NCBI GenBank assembly: GCA_028874995.1
Contig: JAPPGM010000174.1
Span: 1-37,896, forward strand
From: Gemmatimonadota bacterium
GTDB lineage: Bacteria; Gemmatimonadota; Gemmatimonadetes; Longimicrobiales; Gaopeijiaceae
DNA: 37,896 nt
Reading direction: 5' to 3'
In this document: one piece after another, positions 15,970-25,304 of the stretch
Numbering within the stretch: the stretch's first letter is position 1
Layout: every line of letters starts with the position of its first letter
Notes under the pieces: model-generated
The model's input: the letters and a program-made list of their open reading frames with translations, nothing else
What the model was told of the DNA's origin: nothing
Databases searched by the model: none
Position numbers and translations under genes: made by a program

Positions 15970-18900
15970 ACCTCGCCGCGGAGGGCCCAGGATTGGGTCG
16001 CCTGACGGGCGTCCCCCGCAACCGCATCACCACTTCCAGCCCCTGCAGCGCGACGTTCTCCCTGGCGTAGTCCATTGGGGTCCTGCCTATGTCGTCGAGC
16101 GCCGCGGTATCGGCGCCCAGCGCGAGCAGCATCTGGAAGGCGGCGGCGGCCCTCCTCGCCGCTCCGTGCAGAGCCGTCTGGCCGCGCTGGTCGCGCGCTT
16201 CCAGATCGGCACCCGCGCGCACCAGCATCTCGATAATCTCCGGGTTTCCCCCGCGGAGAGCCGCCATGTGCAGCACGGTCGCCCCCCGTTCCTCCGGGAT
16301 CGTCATCGTGGCCGCCCCCTCCATCATCAAGGGAATCGACGCGCTGGTCACCCGTGCGTTGACGTCGGCTCCCGCTTCAATGAGCGCCGTCACGATCGCC
16401 GGGTCGCGGGTCACCCCGGCCGCTTCGAGCAGGGGCGTCCTGTTTCCGTACGCCCAGTGCGAGTCCGGAAACTCTGCCCGTGCCTCCAGTTCCGCTCCCG
16501 CGTCCAGCAGGACGGCGAGCACCGCCGGGTTCGAGGTCCGGCCGACCGCCTCGTGCAGCACCGTCCATCCCGTCGACCCTCGGGCGTGTACGTCGGCGCC
16601 GGCCTCGAGCAGCAGGGCCGCGACCGCGGGGTTGTCGTTTCCCGCCGCCTGGGAGAGCGGGGTCTCTCCCTCGTAGCCCCTGGCGTGCAGGTCGGCGCCC
16701 GCTTCCAGCAGGACCGCGGCGACTCCCGGGTCCTCGTTGTCCGCCGCCGCCACGTGCAGCGGTGTCCAGTCCCACCCGTAGTGGATGTGATACCCCTTGG
16801 CCCGTGCGTCCACCTCCGCGCCGGCCTGCAGCAGCGCCCGCACCATGGCCGGAGTCCCGTGCTGCGCAGCCAGGTGGATGGGCTGGTAGTTGTCGTTGTC
16901 GCGTGCATGTATGTCCGCGCCAGCCTCCAATAGCACCGAGACGACCGCGGTGTCCCGAGTCAATGCGTAGGCCACGTGCAGGGGTGTGGAGCCCGTCGTA
17001 ACGGCGCGGGACCTCTCCGTCCTCGCATGGACATCCGACCCGGCCGCGATGCAGCCGGAGACCTGTTCCGCTTCGGCGAGCGCGAAGAAGACCGGGGTGT
17101 TCCAGTGCTCACAGCTGAACGGGTCGGCCACCATGCCGGAATCGGTGCGCGCGGCCGGGTCCGCCCCCAGTTCCAGCAGCCGGGTGGTGACGGCGGGATT
17201 CTCTTCCCTTACGGCCAGGTGCAGCGGAGTTTCCCCGCGCCCGGTTCGTGCGTTGACGTCGGCACCGGCCCGCACAAGCAGCGAGACCATGCCGTCGTTG
17301 TCGTTGGACCAGGAGGCCGCGGCGCTGTGGAGCGGCGTACGGCCCAGGTCGTTACGTGCGTTGACGTCGGCTCCCCGTTCCAGCAGGGCAGACGCGACGG
17401 CGTTCCCGGCCGCGGGCGTGTTCGCGGCTGAATGGAGCGGGGTCGATCCATGCTCGGTCCGCTCGTTCACGTCCGCGCCGGCCTCCAGAAAGAGACGCAA
17501 CATGGCAATGGTGACATCTCCGCGGAACCCCACGCCCAATCGATGCAACGGCGGATCACCGTATTCGTTCCTCGAATCCAGCGGCGTGCCTGCTTCGATG
17601 CATCCGCGGACGCTCTCGACGGTGGCTGCATCGAAGAAGCTGTAGTCGCTCCAGTCGCAGATCGGACCGGGAATCATCCCACGGGTGTTGCGGGCCTGCG
17701 CGTCGGCGCCCAGCGAGAGAAGCCGCTCGATGACGGCGGGGTTGTCGTGTTTCCATGCCGTGTGCAGCGGCGTATCACCCGCCTCGTTGCGCGCGTTCAC
17801 ATCCGCCCCGGCTTCCACGAGCGCGGACAGGATGGTCGCATCGGCGTGAGCCGTTGCCAGGTGGGACGGTGTGTCGCCCTGGCCGGTGCGCGCGTCGACG
17901 CTCGCGCCCGCCTCGATCAGTGCGGCCACATTGTCCAAGCGCCCCTTCCGGGCCGCCCAGTGCAGCGGCGTCTCACCGTCGTCGGTCGCGGCTTCAGGAT
18001 CCGCGCCGACGTCCACCAATGCGGTGACGGTACGGGGTTGACCATACTCGGCCGCCACGTGGAGCGGCGACCGTCGCTCATAGCCCGGCAGATTCGGATC
18101 CGCCCCCGCCTCCACGAGCGCACGAATCACGCCCGGGCCCGCTTCCCAGGCCGCCGTCTGGAGCGCGTGCCCCCCGTACCTCGTCTGGATGTTCGGATCC
18201 GCGCCATGCGCCAACAGCTTTCTGGTGAGCCCGCTTAGCGTATCGGCCTCGTACCCGCTCAGCGACAGGTGGAGGGGAGTCCTCTCGAAGAACGACTCCG
18301 GGATGTCGACATCCGCCCCAGCCTCCAGGAGGGCATCGATGACGACCGTATTGGGGCGCCGCCCCATGATGCCCACCGCCAGAATCAGCGGCGTCACTCC
18401 ATCCCCACCACGTGCATTCACATCCGCGCCCGCCTCCAGCAGCATCTTCACGATCGTCGCCGCCGAGTTCCGGGCGGCAGCGTGCAGCGGAGTGTTCCCT
18501 CCTTCGCTCTCCGCGGCTGCGTCCGCCCCCGCTTCCAGCAGGGCGGTCGCAACGGCCAGGTTCTCATTCGCCGCCGCGATATGGAGTGGTGTGGTGCCGC
18601 CATTGTTGGCCACCCCGGCCGCCACACCGGCATCCAGCAGCAGCGTGGCAATGGCCGGATCCGGGTTGGAAGCCGCGTGGTGCAGGACGGTGGTGCCGTA
18701 GGCATCCGTCACTCCGATGTCGGCGCCGGTGTCCATACAGAAGCTGTAGACGGCAAAGTCGGCCGCGAGGGGGAATACCGGAGTCAGCCAGAGCTCACAG
18801 TCGGCCGGATTCGCGATCAAGCCGTCGTCGTTGCGCGCAAGCGGATCGGCGCCCGAACGCAGCAGTTCTTCCACCGCCGCCTGGTTGATCCGGGGATCCT

Positions 18901-19372
18901 GCCAGGGCATGTCGACGCCGGGGTTGCTCCAGGCGCTGTGCAGAGGCGTGTCGCCGCGGGAATCGCGGGCGTTGACGCCGGCGCCGGCCTCCAGCAACGC
19001 GGCGATGATGCCCGGGTTCAGATTCCAGCGCGCGGCTTCGTGCAGTGGTGTGAGACCGCTGAAGTCCTGCGCGCTCACGTCGGCGCCGGCCTGCACGAGG
19101 ACGCCGATGACGGTCGCGTCCGGCGCCAGCCGCGCGGCACGGTGCAAGGGAGTCCCGCCGCTTTCGTCCACCGGAGCGGAAGGGTCCGCGCCCGCGCCAA
19201 GACAGGCCAACACAGTGTCCGCCGAGGCCGTGTGGAAGAAGTTGTACGCGCCCCAATCCCCGCAGGCGGTGGGGCCGGGGTCGGGTGGGGGCTGGGCGGT
19301 GGTGGGGGTCGGTGCGGTCGCCAGGACACCGCACAGGAGGAAGAGGGAACCGATCGATACGGGGTTTTTCAT
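15968..19372 (-). CDS. Large exported ankyrin-repeat protein with four Cys-paired cap modules
   Basis: The 1134-residue product has a signal peptide (MKNPVSIGSLFLLCGVLATA, cleavage near TTAQ) and about 27 ankyrin-like repeats of the 'GxTPLHxAA...LLEAGADVNAR' type. Four short non-canonical segments interrupt the solenoid at residues 37-57, 192-212, 572-591 and 754-774. Each begins with Cys, has an aromatic/Phe-rich middle and ends 'V..C...G', and they contain all eight cysteines of the mature protein, so disulfides outside the cytoplasm are likely. They divide the protein into blocks of roughly 155, 380, 182 and 380 residues. A strong GGGAGGAG site lies just before ATG 19372. It is the downstream neighbour of the two protease genes on the same strand, 152 bases after the nearer one. 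Ankyrin proteins bind other proteins; the partner is unknown, and the adjacent proteases are candidates. Confidence 0.92.
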   Translation of the reverse strand: MKNPVSIGSLFLLCGVLATAPTPTTAQPPPDPGPTACGDWGAYNFFHTASADTVLACLGAGADPSAPVDESGGTPLHRAARLAPDATVIGVLVQAGADVSAQDFSGLTPLHEAARWNLNPGIIAALLEAGAGVNARDSRGDTPLHSAWSNPGVDMPWQDPRINQAAVEELLRSGADPLARNDDGLIANPADCELWLTPVFPLAADFAVYSFCMDTGADIGVTDAYGTTVLHHAASNPDPAIATLLLDAGVAAGVANNGGTTPLHIAAANENLAVATALLEAGADAAAESEGGNTPLHAAARNSAATIVKMLLEAGADVNARGGDGVTPLILAVGIMGRRPNTVVIDALLEAGADVDIPESFFERTPLHLSLSGYEADTLSGLTRKLLAHGADPNIQTRYGGHALQTAAWEAGPGVIRALVEAGADPNLPGYERRSPLHVAAEYGQPRTVTALVDVGADPEAATDDGETPLHWAARKGRLDNVAALIEAGASVDARTGQGDTPSHLATAHADATILSALVEAGADVNARNEAGDTPLHTAWKHDNPAVIERLLSLGADAQARNTRGMIPGPICDWSDYSFFDAATVESVRGCIEAGTPLDSRNEYGDPPLHRLGVGFRGDVTIAMLRLFLEAGADVNERTEHGSTPLHSAANTPAAGNAVASALLERGADVNARNDLGRTPLHSAAASWSNDNDGMVSLLVRAGADVNARTGRGETPLHLAVREENPAVTTRLLELGADPAARTDSGMVADPFSCEHWNTPVFFALAEAEQVSGCIAAGSDVHARTERSRAVTTGSTPLHVAYALTRDTAVVSVLLEAGADIHARDNDNYQPIHLAAQHGTPAMVRALLQAGAEVDARAKGYHIHYGWDWTPLHVAAADNEDPGVAAVLLEAGADLHARGYEGETPLSQAAGNDNPAVAALLLEAGADVHARGSTGWTVLHEAVGRTSNPAVLAVLLDAGAELEARAEFPDSHWAYGNRTPLLEAAGVTRDPAIVTALIEAGADVNARVTSASIPLMMEGAATMTIPEERGATVLHMAALRGGNPEIIEMLVRAGADLEARDQRGQTALHGAARRAAAAFQMLLALGADTAALDDIGRTPMDYARENVALQGLEVVMRLRGTPVRRPNPGPSAAR

Positions 19373-19524
19373 CTCTCCTCCCGGTCCTTGCCGGAAGCCG
19401 CGTGTCAGCAGCGGCCTCTACCCCAATCTGGAGTCATACCACCGCCGCGACCAGCGGGGCGACCGACCGGCGGACCCACAACCCCGCACCACATGGCGCA
19501 TCATGACATCATCGCATCACGTCA

Positions 19525-22137
19525 TCAGCGCTCCCATTCCACCGCGTCCGGAAGCCCGCGGCTGAACAGGACCTCAAGCCCCGGCTCCGGTGACAGGGCA
19601 ACCGCGTCCGCACGTGTGCTGCCCGGCGAGAGACCGGTGAAGATCCCCCGAATCCGCCCGGTACGCGGATCCCGGATGATCGCCCCCGCGCGCTCACTCT
19701 CCCCGTCCAGCGAGACGGAGCCCCCGGGACCCGTCAGCGAGATACGCACCAGGTCGCTGCCCCACGAGGTTTCCGCCGGGATGGCGAAAACGAAGGACGA
19801 GCCTCCCTCTCCATCGGCCGTTTCCGTCATGGCGAAGCTCAGCGAGAAAAGCTCGCGCCCGTTCACGCCGACGCCCGTCAGCCGGTACGGACCCGGCTCC
19901 CTTGGCAAGGACACCCCATCATCCAGGACGAATGCCGGCTCCAGATGGGGCGTGCCGTCCGCACCCACACCACCCCAGACGAGCAGCGAAGGCCCCGCGG
20001 CGCTCGGAGTCGGCCTGTCGTCCAGATCTCCCAACTCGAACCGGTACCGGAACATGTTCGAGTAGTAGTACTCACTGACCCAAATGTCGGGACCGCAGTA
20101 CGACATGAAGTCGGGCTTGGTGGGCGGAACGAGCACGCCGCCGGCCATCCTGTATCCCCACGCCCCGATCTTTCCGGTGGGATCGGGGAACATCGGGTCG
20201 GTGTTCGTCAGATTGGGACCGCAATCGGCGTGCAGCAGGCCGAGGTTGTGTCCGAGTTCGTGAACCATGACCCAGGCATCTGGAATGGAGAAGCTCGACC
20301 AGCCCGTGCCGATGGTGGAGACCCCCGGGTAGTTCGCCTGGCTCGCCGACAGGGTGCCCATGAAGTAGCCCCGGCCGCTCTCCGCGACCCGGATCGCTTC
20401 CGTCCGTCTCTGTAGCACGAGTGGAGAGGTCGTGTTGGTGGAAACGGGTTCGTGCACCGTCAGGTCCACCTCACGCACCGGCATGAGCGTCCTAATGCCC
20501 CAGAGCAACGTGTCCTCCGCCGTCATTCCGTCGGTGAGTTCCAGTAGTGAGGAGTCCGGATCCGGGGCATAGAGGAACGGGATCAGCGTAAGGGGTAGTA
20601 CGGGCATTTCCCGCACGTCCAGGCCGGTTCGGCCGGTTTCGGGGATCCGTGTGGCCACTCCCAGTTCCGGATCCATCGTGCCGTCCGGGTCGATCTCGAC
20701 CACCATCTCCAGCCCGGGACGAATCACCGAAGCGGGAACCACGGCGTTGGCCGAGGACGCCAAGTCGTCTTCGCCCACCTCATCGCGGATGAAAGACGAA
20801 TCAGGAGTGATCTCCACGACCTCCGCTTCGGCTCCGTCCAGGTAGAAGGTCGCCCGAACCGGTGGGATCAGCTGTCCCGCTGCCTCGGGCGCAACCACGA
20901 AGACGCGCAGCAGCGCCTCCTCGCCCGCGACCAGCGAAACGGGGAACTCCCTCGACTGTACCTGCTGCACCAGATAGGCGGCGGACACGGTCTCCGGTCC
21001 CGTGCAGGGGGCGACCCGTTGTTTCTGCACGCCCCTCAGCCATTTCCGGAAATGCTCGTCGTCGGGACCGCACAGTTCGGTGCCCCCCGTCAGAAGCGTG
21101 TCCAGCGCCTCAATCTCGGTAAGGCCGAGGGGCAGAGTTCCCGACATGCCGGTCTTCGTCAGATTGAGACCGGTCAGGGTGGACAGGCGGCCGATGTCCT
21201 CGGGCAACGAGCCGGTTATCCTACCGTTGTACAATAGACTCAGGTTGGCGAGGTGGGGCATCCTGACGATCCCGGGTGGAATCGTTCCCGTGAGATACCC
21301 CCCTCCCAGATCGAGGTTGCGAAGCTCGGTATGACCGCCCAGTTCCGGAGGCAGGGGACCCGACACGCCGCTGCCGCGGAGATCCAGGGTTCGCAGGCGG
21401 GGCAGTCCGAGGAAGTCGCTCAGCGTCGTGGTTCCCATGTCAGTGTACGAGAGGATGAGTTCTTCGAGCATCTCCAGCTCGTAGAGTTCGGGGGGCGGTG
21501 TCCCCACCTCGGGGTTGTAGCCGAGATCGAGCACCTTGAGCATCTCCATGCGCCCGAGCTCGGGCGGCAGGGTGCCATTCATGTTGTTCCACGGAAGTTC
21601 CAGCCCTGTAACCCGCCCCTGCCCGTCGACCTCGACGCCGTCCCATTCGCCAAGGGGCGCGTCGGTCAGCCAATTCCCGCGCTGCACCCATTCGGATCCA
21701 CCGGTGGCGTTGTACAGCGACATCAGACCCGCCCGGTCCGGATCCACTATCACCGTGATCGCCGACGTCGCAGAAACCGAATCCGCCGTAGCCCTGATCG
21801 TGGCATCGCCCTCGGCGGCGGCGCGCACGAACCCTGATGGGCCCACCGTCGCTACCGCCACGTTGCTGCTGGACCATGAGACCGGAAATCCGGCAATCAC
21901 CCGCTCATACTCATCGTGGACCCAGGCTACCAGCCCGACGGTGTCGCCCACGCTGGTCAGCAACGCCGTCTCCGGGGTTACGGTGATCGACGCCGGTGGG
22001 GGGAATTGGGGAAGCGTGGGTTCGTCATCGCATGCCGGCGTCGCGATCGTCGAGAAGGCGGCCGCAATGGCGATCGCCGGGACCAGCTTCGGGGGTGCTT
22101 GGGGTGATCTCCGACTGGCTCCATGGGTCGGCCGCAT
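19525..22137 (-). CDS. Big2-LRR-metzincin zinc protease lipoprotein, copy 1
   Basis: An 870-residue lipoprotein (lipobox-like TPAC, Cys 36, followed by Asp-Asp). Residues about 50-130 form a Big2-type immunoglobulin-like domain (ITVTPETALLTSVGDTV, VSWSSSNVAVATV). Residues about 135-345 are plant-type LRRs starting LYNATGGSEW and containing repeats such as LPPELGRMEMLKVLDLGYN and LTGTIPPGIVRMPHLANLSL. After a linker of about 270 residues comes a metzincin site, HELGHNLGLLH (626-636), with the Met-turn in DFMSYCGP (Met 678). The last 160 residues look like beta-rich accessory domains. The likely role is a cell-surface or periplasmic protease whose LRRs choose the target; this is inference. The ATG is preceded by AAGGAGAG at 6 bases. 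It is paralogous to the gene at 22595-25195 and is followed by the ankyrin gene. Confidence 0.9.
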   Translation of the reverse strand: MRPTHGASRRSPQAPPKLVPAIAIAAAFSTIATPACDDEPTLPQFPPPASITVTPETALLTSVGDTVGLVAWVHDEYERVIAGFPVSWSSSNVAVATVGPSGFVRAAAEGDATIRATADSVSATSAITVIVDPDRAGLMSLYNATGGSEWVQRGNWLTDAPLGEWDGVEVDGQGRVTGLELPWNNMNGTLPPELGRMEMLKVLDLGYNPEVGTPPPELYELEMLEELILSYTDMGTTTLSDFLGLPRLRTLDLRGSGVSGPLPPELGGHTELRNLDLGGGYLTGTIPPGIVRMPHLANLSLLYNGRITGSLPEDIGRLSTLTGLNLTKTGMSGTLPLGLTEIEALDTLLTGGTELCGPDDEHFRKWLRGVQKQRVAPCTGPETVSAAYLVQQVQSREFPVSLVAGEEALLRVFVVAPEAAGQLIPPVRATFYLDGAEAEVVEITPDSSFIRDEVGEDDLASSANAVVPASVIRPGLEMVVEIDPDGTMDPELGVATRIPETGRTGLDVREMPVLPLTLIPFLYAPDPDSSLLELTDGMTAEDTLLWGIRTLMPVREVDLTVHEPVSTNTTSPLVLQRRTEAIRVAESGRGYFMGTLSASQANYPGVSTIGTGWSSFSIPDAWVMVHELGHNLGLLHADCGPNLTNTDPMFPDPTGKIGAWGYRMAGGVLVPPTKPDFMSYCGPDIWVSEYYYSNMFRYRFELGDLDDRPTPSAAGPSLLVWGGVGADGTPHLEPAFVLDDGVSLPREPGPYRLTGVGVNGRELFSLSFAMTETADGEGGSSFVFAIPAETSWGSDLVRISLTGPGGSVSLDGESERAGAIIRDPRTGRIRGIFTGLSPGSTRADAVALSPEPGLEVLFSRGLPDAVEWER

Positions 22138-22214
22138 GGCGGACTCTCCTTCGCGGTTGCTTCAACGCCGGGCCCTGCCGCGAAGAACAACGCGGACGAG
22201 GGCAGGACATACAT

Positions 22215-22245
22215 GTTATAGCCGGGTTCGAAGGGAAGGTTACAA
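22215..22245 (-). promoter_or_regulatory. Promoter of protease copy 1
   Basis: On the minus strand TTGTAA (22245-22240), a 19-base spacer and TATAAC (22220-22215) form a sigma70-like pair. The same elements with the same spacing stand at 25274-25304 before the other copy, while the bases around them differ, so they appear to be conserved. The leader would be about 70 bases. Confidence 0.5.
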
Positions 22246-22457
22246 CGCGCCACGATTCGGGTTCGGTCGCAGGGCGTTGTTTCCCGTGGGTATCTTGTAG
22301 TGTCCCAAAGTCTTGCGGCGAAAATGCCAGGCTTGAACTCCAAAGCGCTGCATCTCCAGAGGGTCCTCCACACCGGTTCAGGTGACCTCCGTGAATGACA
22401 ATGCTCTCACGCAGGGCCCGGCAGGCATCGCCCCTGCTCCACACCCTCGGATCGGCG

Positions 22458-22555
22458 GGTTCGCCGGCGTCGTTGCGTGCAAGCGGATCGGCGCCGGTCG
22501 AGCAGAAGTGCCTCCACAGCGGTCGCGTTAGACCCGGGCATCCTGCCACGGGCAT
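22458..22555 (-). pseudogene. Decayed ankyrin-gene fragment between the two protease genes
   Basis: About 100 bases match the ankyrin gene around its residues 155-188. Shared blocks include GCAAGCGGATCGGCGCC (plus strand), the wording for GADPLARND, and ATCCTGCCA near the ATG-like end. At least one frame change and an in-frame TAA (after CCCGGGTC) prevent translation. The rest of the ankyrin gene is absent: only about 40 bases separate the fragment from the stop of protease copy 2. The order protease, ankyrin fragment, protease, ankyrin implies that a two-gene unit was duplicated and one ankyrin copy was then lost. Confidence 0.7.
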
Positions 22556-22594
22556 GGGAGGTCCGCCGCATTACGACATCATCGCATCACGTCA

Positions 22595-25195
22595 TCAGCG
22601 CTCCCATTCCGCCGCGTCCGGAAGCCCCCGGCTGAACAGGACCTCAAGCCCGGGCTCGGGTGACAGAGCGACCACTTCCGCACGCGTCGTGCCCGGTGCG
22701 AGACCGGTGAAGATCCCCCGAATCCGCCCGGTGCGGGGATTTAGCACGATCGCCCCCGCGCGCTCACTCTCCGCGTCCAGCGAGACGAAACCCTCGGGAC
22801 CCATCAGCCCGATACGCACGAGGTCGCTGCCCCACGAGGCCTCCGCCGGGACGGCGAACACGAAGGACGAGCCTCCCTCTCCGTCCTCCGTTTCCGTCAT
22901 GTGGAAGCTCAGGGAGAAAAGCTCGCGCCCGTCCGCGCCGACACCCGTCAGCCGGTACGGACCGGTCTCCCGCGGCAAGGTCACGGCACCATCCAGGACG
23001 AACGCCGGCTCGAGGAAGGGCGTGCCGTCCGGCCTCACACCACCCCAGACGAGCAGCGAAGGCCCAGCGGCGGTCGACCCGTCGTCCACATCTCCCAACT
23101 CGAACCGGTACCGGAACATGTTGGAGAAGAAGTAGTCGCTCACCCACACGTCGGGACCGCAGTACGACATGAAGTCGGGCTTGGTCGGCGGGACGAGCAC
23201 GCCCTCGGCCATCCTGTATCCCCACGCACCTATCTTACCGTTGCGGTCGGGAAACGCCGGGTCGGTGTTCAACACATTGCGACCGCAAGGGGCGTGCCAT
23301 AGGCCCAAGTTGTGTCCGAGCTCGTGAACCATGACCCAGGAATCGGGTATGGAGAAGCTCGACCAGCCGGCAGAGGAGGCCCCCGGGAAATCCGCCTGGC
23401 TCGCCGGAAGGATTCCCATGAAGTAGCCCCGGCCATTCTCCGCAACCCGGATCGCTTCCGTCTGGGTCACCAGCGCGAATGGACTGGTCGTGTTGGTGGA
23501 AACCGGCCCGTGTACCGCCAGGTCCAGCTCGTGCACCGGTATGAGCGTCCGGATGCCCCACAGCAACGTGTCCCCCGCCGTCATTCCGTCGGTGAGTTCC
23601 AGTAGTGAGGAGTCCGGGTCGGGGGCGTAGAGGTACGGGATCAGCGTAAAGGGCAGAACGGGCATCTCCCGCACGTCCAGGCCGGTCCGGCCCGTCTCGG
23701 GAATCCGTGTGGCCACTTCCAGTTCCGGATCCATCGTGCCGTCCGGGTCGATCTCGACCACCATCTCCAACCCGGGGCGTATCACCGAAGCGGGGATCAC
23801 GGCGTTGGCCGAGGACGCGAGTTCGTCTTCGCCCACCACATCACGGATGAACGACGAATCCGGGGTGATCTCCACGACCTCAGCTTCGGCTCCGTCCAGG
23901 TAGAAGGTCGCGCGAACCGGAGGAATCAGCTGTCCCGCCGCCTGTGGCGCAACCACGAACACGCGCAGCAGCGCCTCCTCGTCCGCGACGAGTGGAACGG
24001 GGAACTCTCTCGACTGCACCTGCTGCACCAGATAGGCGGCGGACACGGTGTCCGGTCGCGTGCAGGGAGCGACCCGTTGTATCTGCACGCCCCTCAGCCA
24101 TTTCCAGAAATGCTCTTCATCGGGCCCGCACAGTTCGGTGCCTCCCGTCAGAAGCGTCTCCAGCCCCTCGATCTCGGTCAGGCCGAGGGGCAGAGTTCCG
24201 GACATGCCGGTCCCCGTCAGATTGAGACCGGTGAGGGTGGACAGGCGGCCGATTCCTTCGGGCAACGAGCCGGTTATCCGGGCGTTGCCGCGGAGACTCA
24301 GGTTGGCGAGGTGGGGCATCTCGACGATCCCGGGAGGAATCGTTCCAGTGAGTAGCCCCAATCCCAGATCGAGGTTGCGAAGCTCGGGATGACCAGCCAG
24401 TTCCGGGGGCAGGGTACCCGACACGCCGCTCCCGTAGAGATCCAGCGTCCGCAAGCGGCGCAGGCTGAGGTAGTCCCTCAGCGTCGTGGCTTCCACGTTA
24501 TTGTACGGGAGGTGGAGCTCTTCGAGCGACTCAATCCCGTACAACTCGGCGGGCAACGGTGCTACCAGATAGTTGAACCCGAGATTGAGCACTCTGAGCA
24601 TCTCAAGGTTGCCGATTTCGGGCGGTAGGGACCCCTCCAGGTTGTTCGCCGACAGATCCAGCCCTGTCACCCGCCCCTGCTCATCGACTTCGACGCCGTA
24701 CCATTCGCCGAGGGGCGCGTCGGTCATCCAATTCCATCGCACCCACCATTCGGATCCTCCAGTGGCGTGGTACAGCGACATCAGACCCGCGCGGTCCGGA
24801 TCGAGTACCACCGTGATCGCCGACGTCGCAGAAACCGAATCCGCCCTAGCGGTGATCGTGGCCTGGCCCTCGGCGACGGCGCTCACGAACCCTGATGGGC
24901 TCACCGTCGCTACCGCCACGCTGCTGCTGGACCATGAGACCGGGAATCCGGCAATCACCTGCCCAAACTGATCGTGGACCTCGGCTACCAGCCCGACGGA
25001 GTCGCCCGCACTGGTCAGCAACGCCGTCTCCGGGGTTACGGTGATCGACGCCGGCGGGGGGAATTGGGGAAGCGTGGGCTCGTCATCGCACGCCGGCGTC
25101 GCGATCGTCGAGAAGGCGGCCGCAATGGCGATCGCCGGGACCAGCTTCGGGGGTGCTAGGGGTGATCTCCGACTGGCTCCATCGGTCGGTCGCAT
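22595..25195 (-). CDS. Big2-LRR-metzincin zinc protease lipoprotein, copy 2
   Basis: The 866-residue paralogue of the 19525-22137 gene has the same layout: lipobox TPAC (Cys 36), Big2-like domain, LRRs, HELGHNLGLWH (624-634) and the DFMSYC Met-turn. Two 2-residue gaps (near SSAGWSS and DVDDGSTAAG) explain the length difference. By hand alignment residues 401-500 are about 93% identical to copy 1, but 171-250 (the first LRRs) only about 59%. Protease function should be retained because every zinc ligand is present. I chose ATG 25195, preceded by AAAGGAGAG; an open frame continues to 25267 but starts in the leader. The gene is first in line, with its own promoter at 25274-25304. Confidence 0.9.
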   Translation of the reverse strand: MRPTDGASRRSPLAPPKLVPAIAIAAAFSTIATPACDDEPTLPQFPPPASITVTPETALLTSAGDSVGLVAEVHDQFGQVIAGFPVSWSSSSVAVATVSPSGFVSAVAEGQATITARADSVSATSAITVVLDPDRAGLMSLYHATGGSEWWVRWNWMTDAPLGEWYGVEVDEQGRVTGLDLSANNLEGSLPPEIGNLEMLRVLNLGFNYLVAPLPAELYGIESLEELHLPYNNVEATTLRDYLSLRRLRTLDLYGSGVSGTLPPELAGHPELRNLDLGLGLLTGTIPPGIVEMPHLANLSLRGNARITGSLPEGIGRLSTLTGLNLTGTGMSGTLPLGLTEIEGLETLLTGGTELCGPDEEHFWKWLRGVQIQRVAPCTRPDTVSAAYLVQQVQSREFPVPLVADEEALLRVFVVAPQAAGQLIPPVRATFYLDGAEAEVVEITPDSSFIRDVVGEDELASSANAVIPASVIRPGLEMVVEIDPDGTMDPELEVATRIPETGRTGLDVREMPVLPFTLIPYLYAPDPDSSLLELTDGMTAGDTLLWGIRTLIPVHELDLAVHGPVSTNTTSPFALVTQTEAIRVAENGRGYFMGILPASQADFPGASSAGWSSFSIPDSWVMVHELGHNLGLWHAPCGRNVLNTDPAFPDRNGKIGAWGYRMAEGVLVPPTKPDFMSYCGPDVWVSDYFFSNMFRYRFELGDVDDGSTAAGPSLLVWGGVRPDGTPFLEPAFVLDGAVTLPRETGPYRLTGVGADGRELFSLSFHMTETEDGEGGSSFVFAVPAEASWGSDLVRIGLMGPEGFVSLDAESERAGAIVLNPRTGRIRGIFTGLAPGTTRAEVVALSPEPGLEVLFSRGLPDAAEWER

Positions 25196-25273
25196 GGCGG
25201 ACTCTCCTTTGCGGCTGCCTTCAACGCCTGGCCCTGCCGCGAAGAACAACGCGGACGAGGGCAACACCTACAT

Positions 25274-25304
25274 GTTATAGTCTGGCCGGAAGAAAAGGTT
25301 ACAA
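25274..25304 (-). promoter_or_regulatory. Promoter of protease copy 2
   Basis: TTGTAA (25304-25299), 19 bases and TATAAC (25279-25274) on the minus strand, with a leader of about 75 bases to ATG 25195. Both hexamers and the spacing are identical to those of copy 1 although the spacer sequence has changed. Confidence 0.5.

Larger units (their letters stand above)
19503..22375 (-). repeat. Tandem duplication, downstream copy
   Basis: This copy runs from the shared bases around the stop codon (ATCATCGCATCACGTCATCA, just before and into the stop at 19525) through the protease gene and its leader to about 22375. Start codons of the two copies are 3058 bp apart and stop codons 3070 bp apart. The leader keeps the promoter hexamers and the stretch GGGTATCTTGTAGTGTCCCA in both copies. 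Boundaries are estimates from reading the two copies side by side. Confidence 0.85.

Noticed and set aside
15968-19372. Regular spacing of about 100 bases in the ankyrin gene, considered as a CRISPR-like or satellite array
   Set aside because: The periodicity is the 33-residue ankyrin repeat; units are diverged and in frame.
19503-19525. Imperfect palindrome ATGAC...GTCAT at the stop of protease copy 1, considered as a terminator
   Set aside because: The stem has several mismatches, the outer bases are not kept in the second copy, and no T-run follows.
18269-20065. Plus-strand frame across the ankyrin and protease genes
   Set aside because: Antisense to two strongly supported genes; no motifs and no ribosome binding site.
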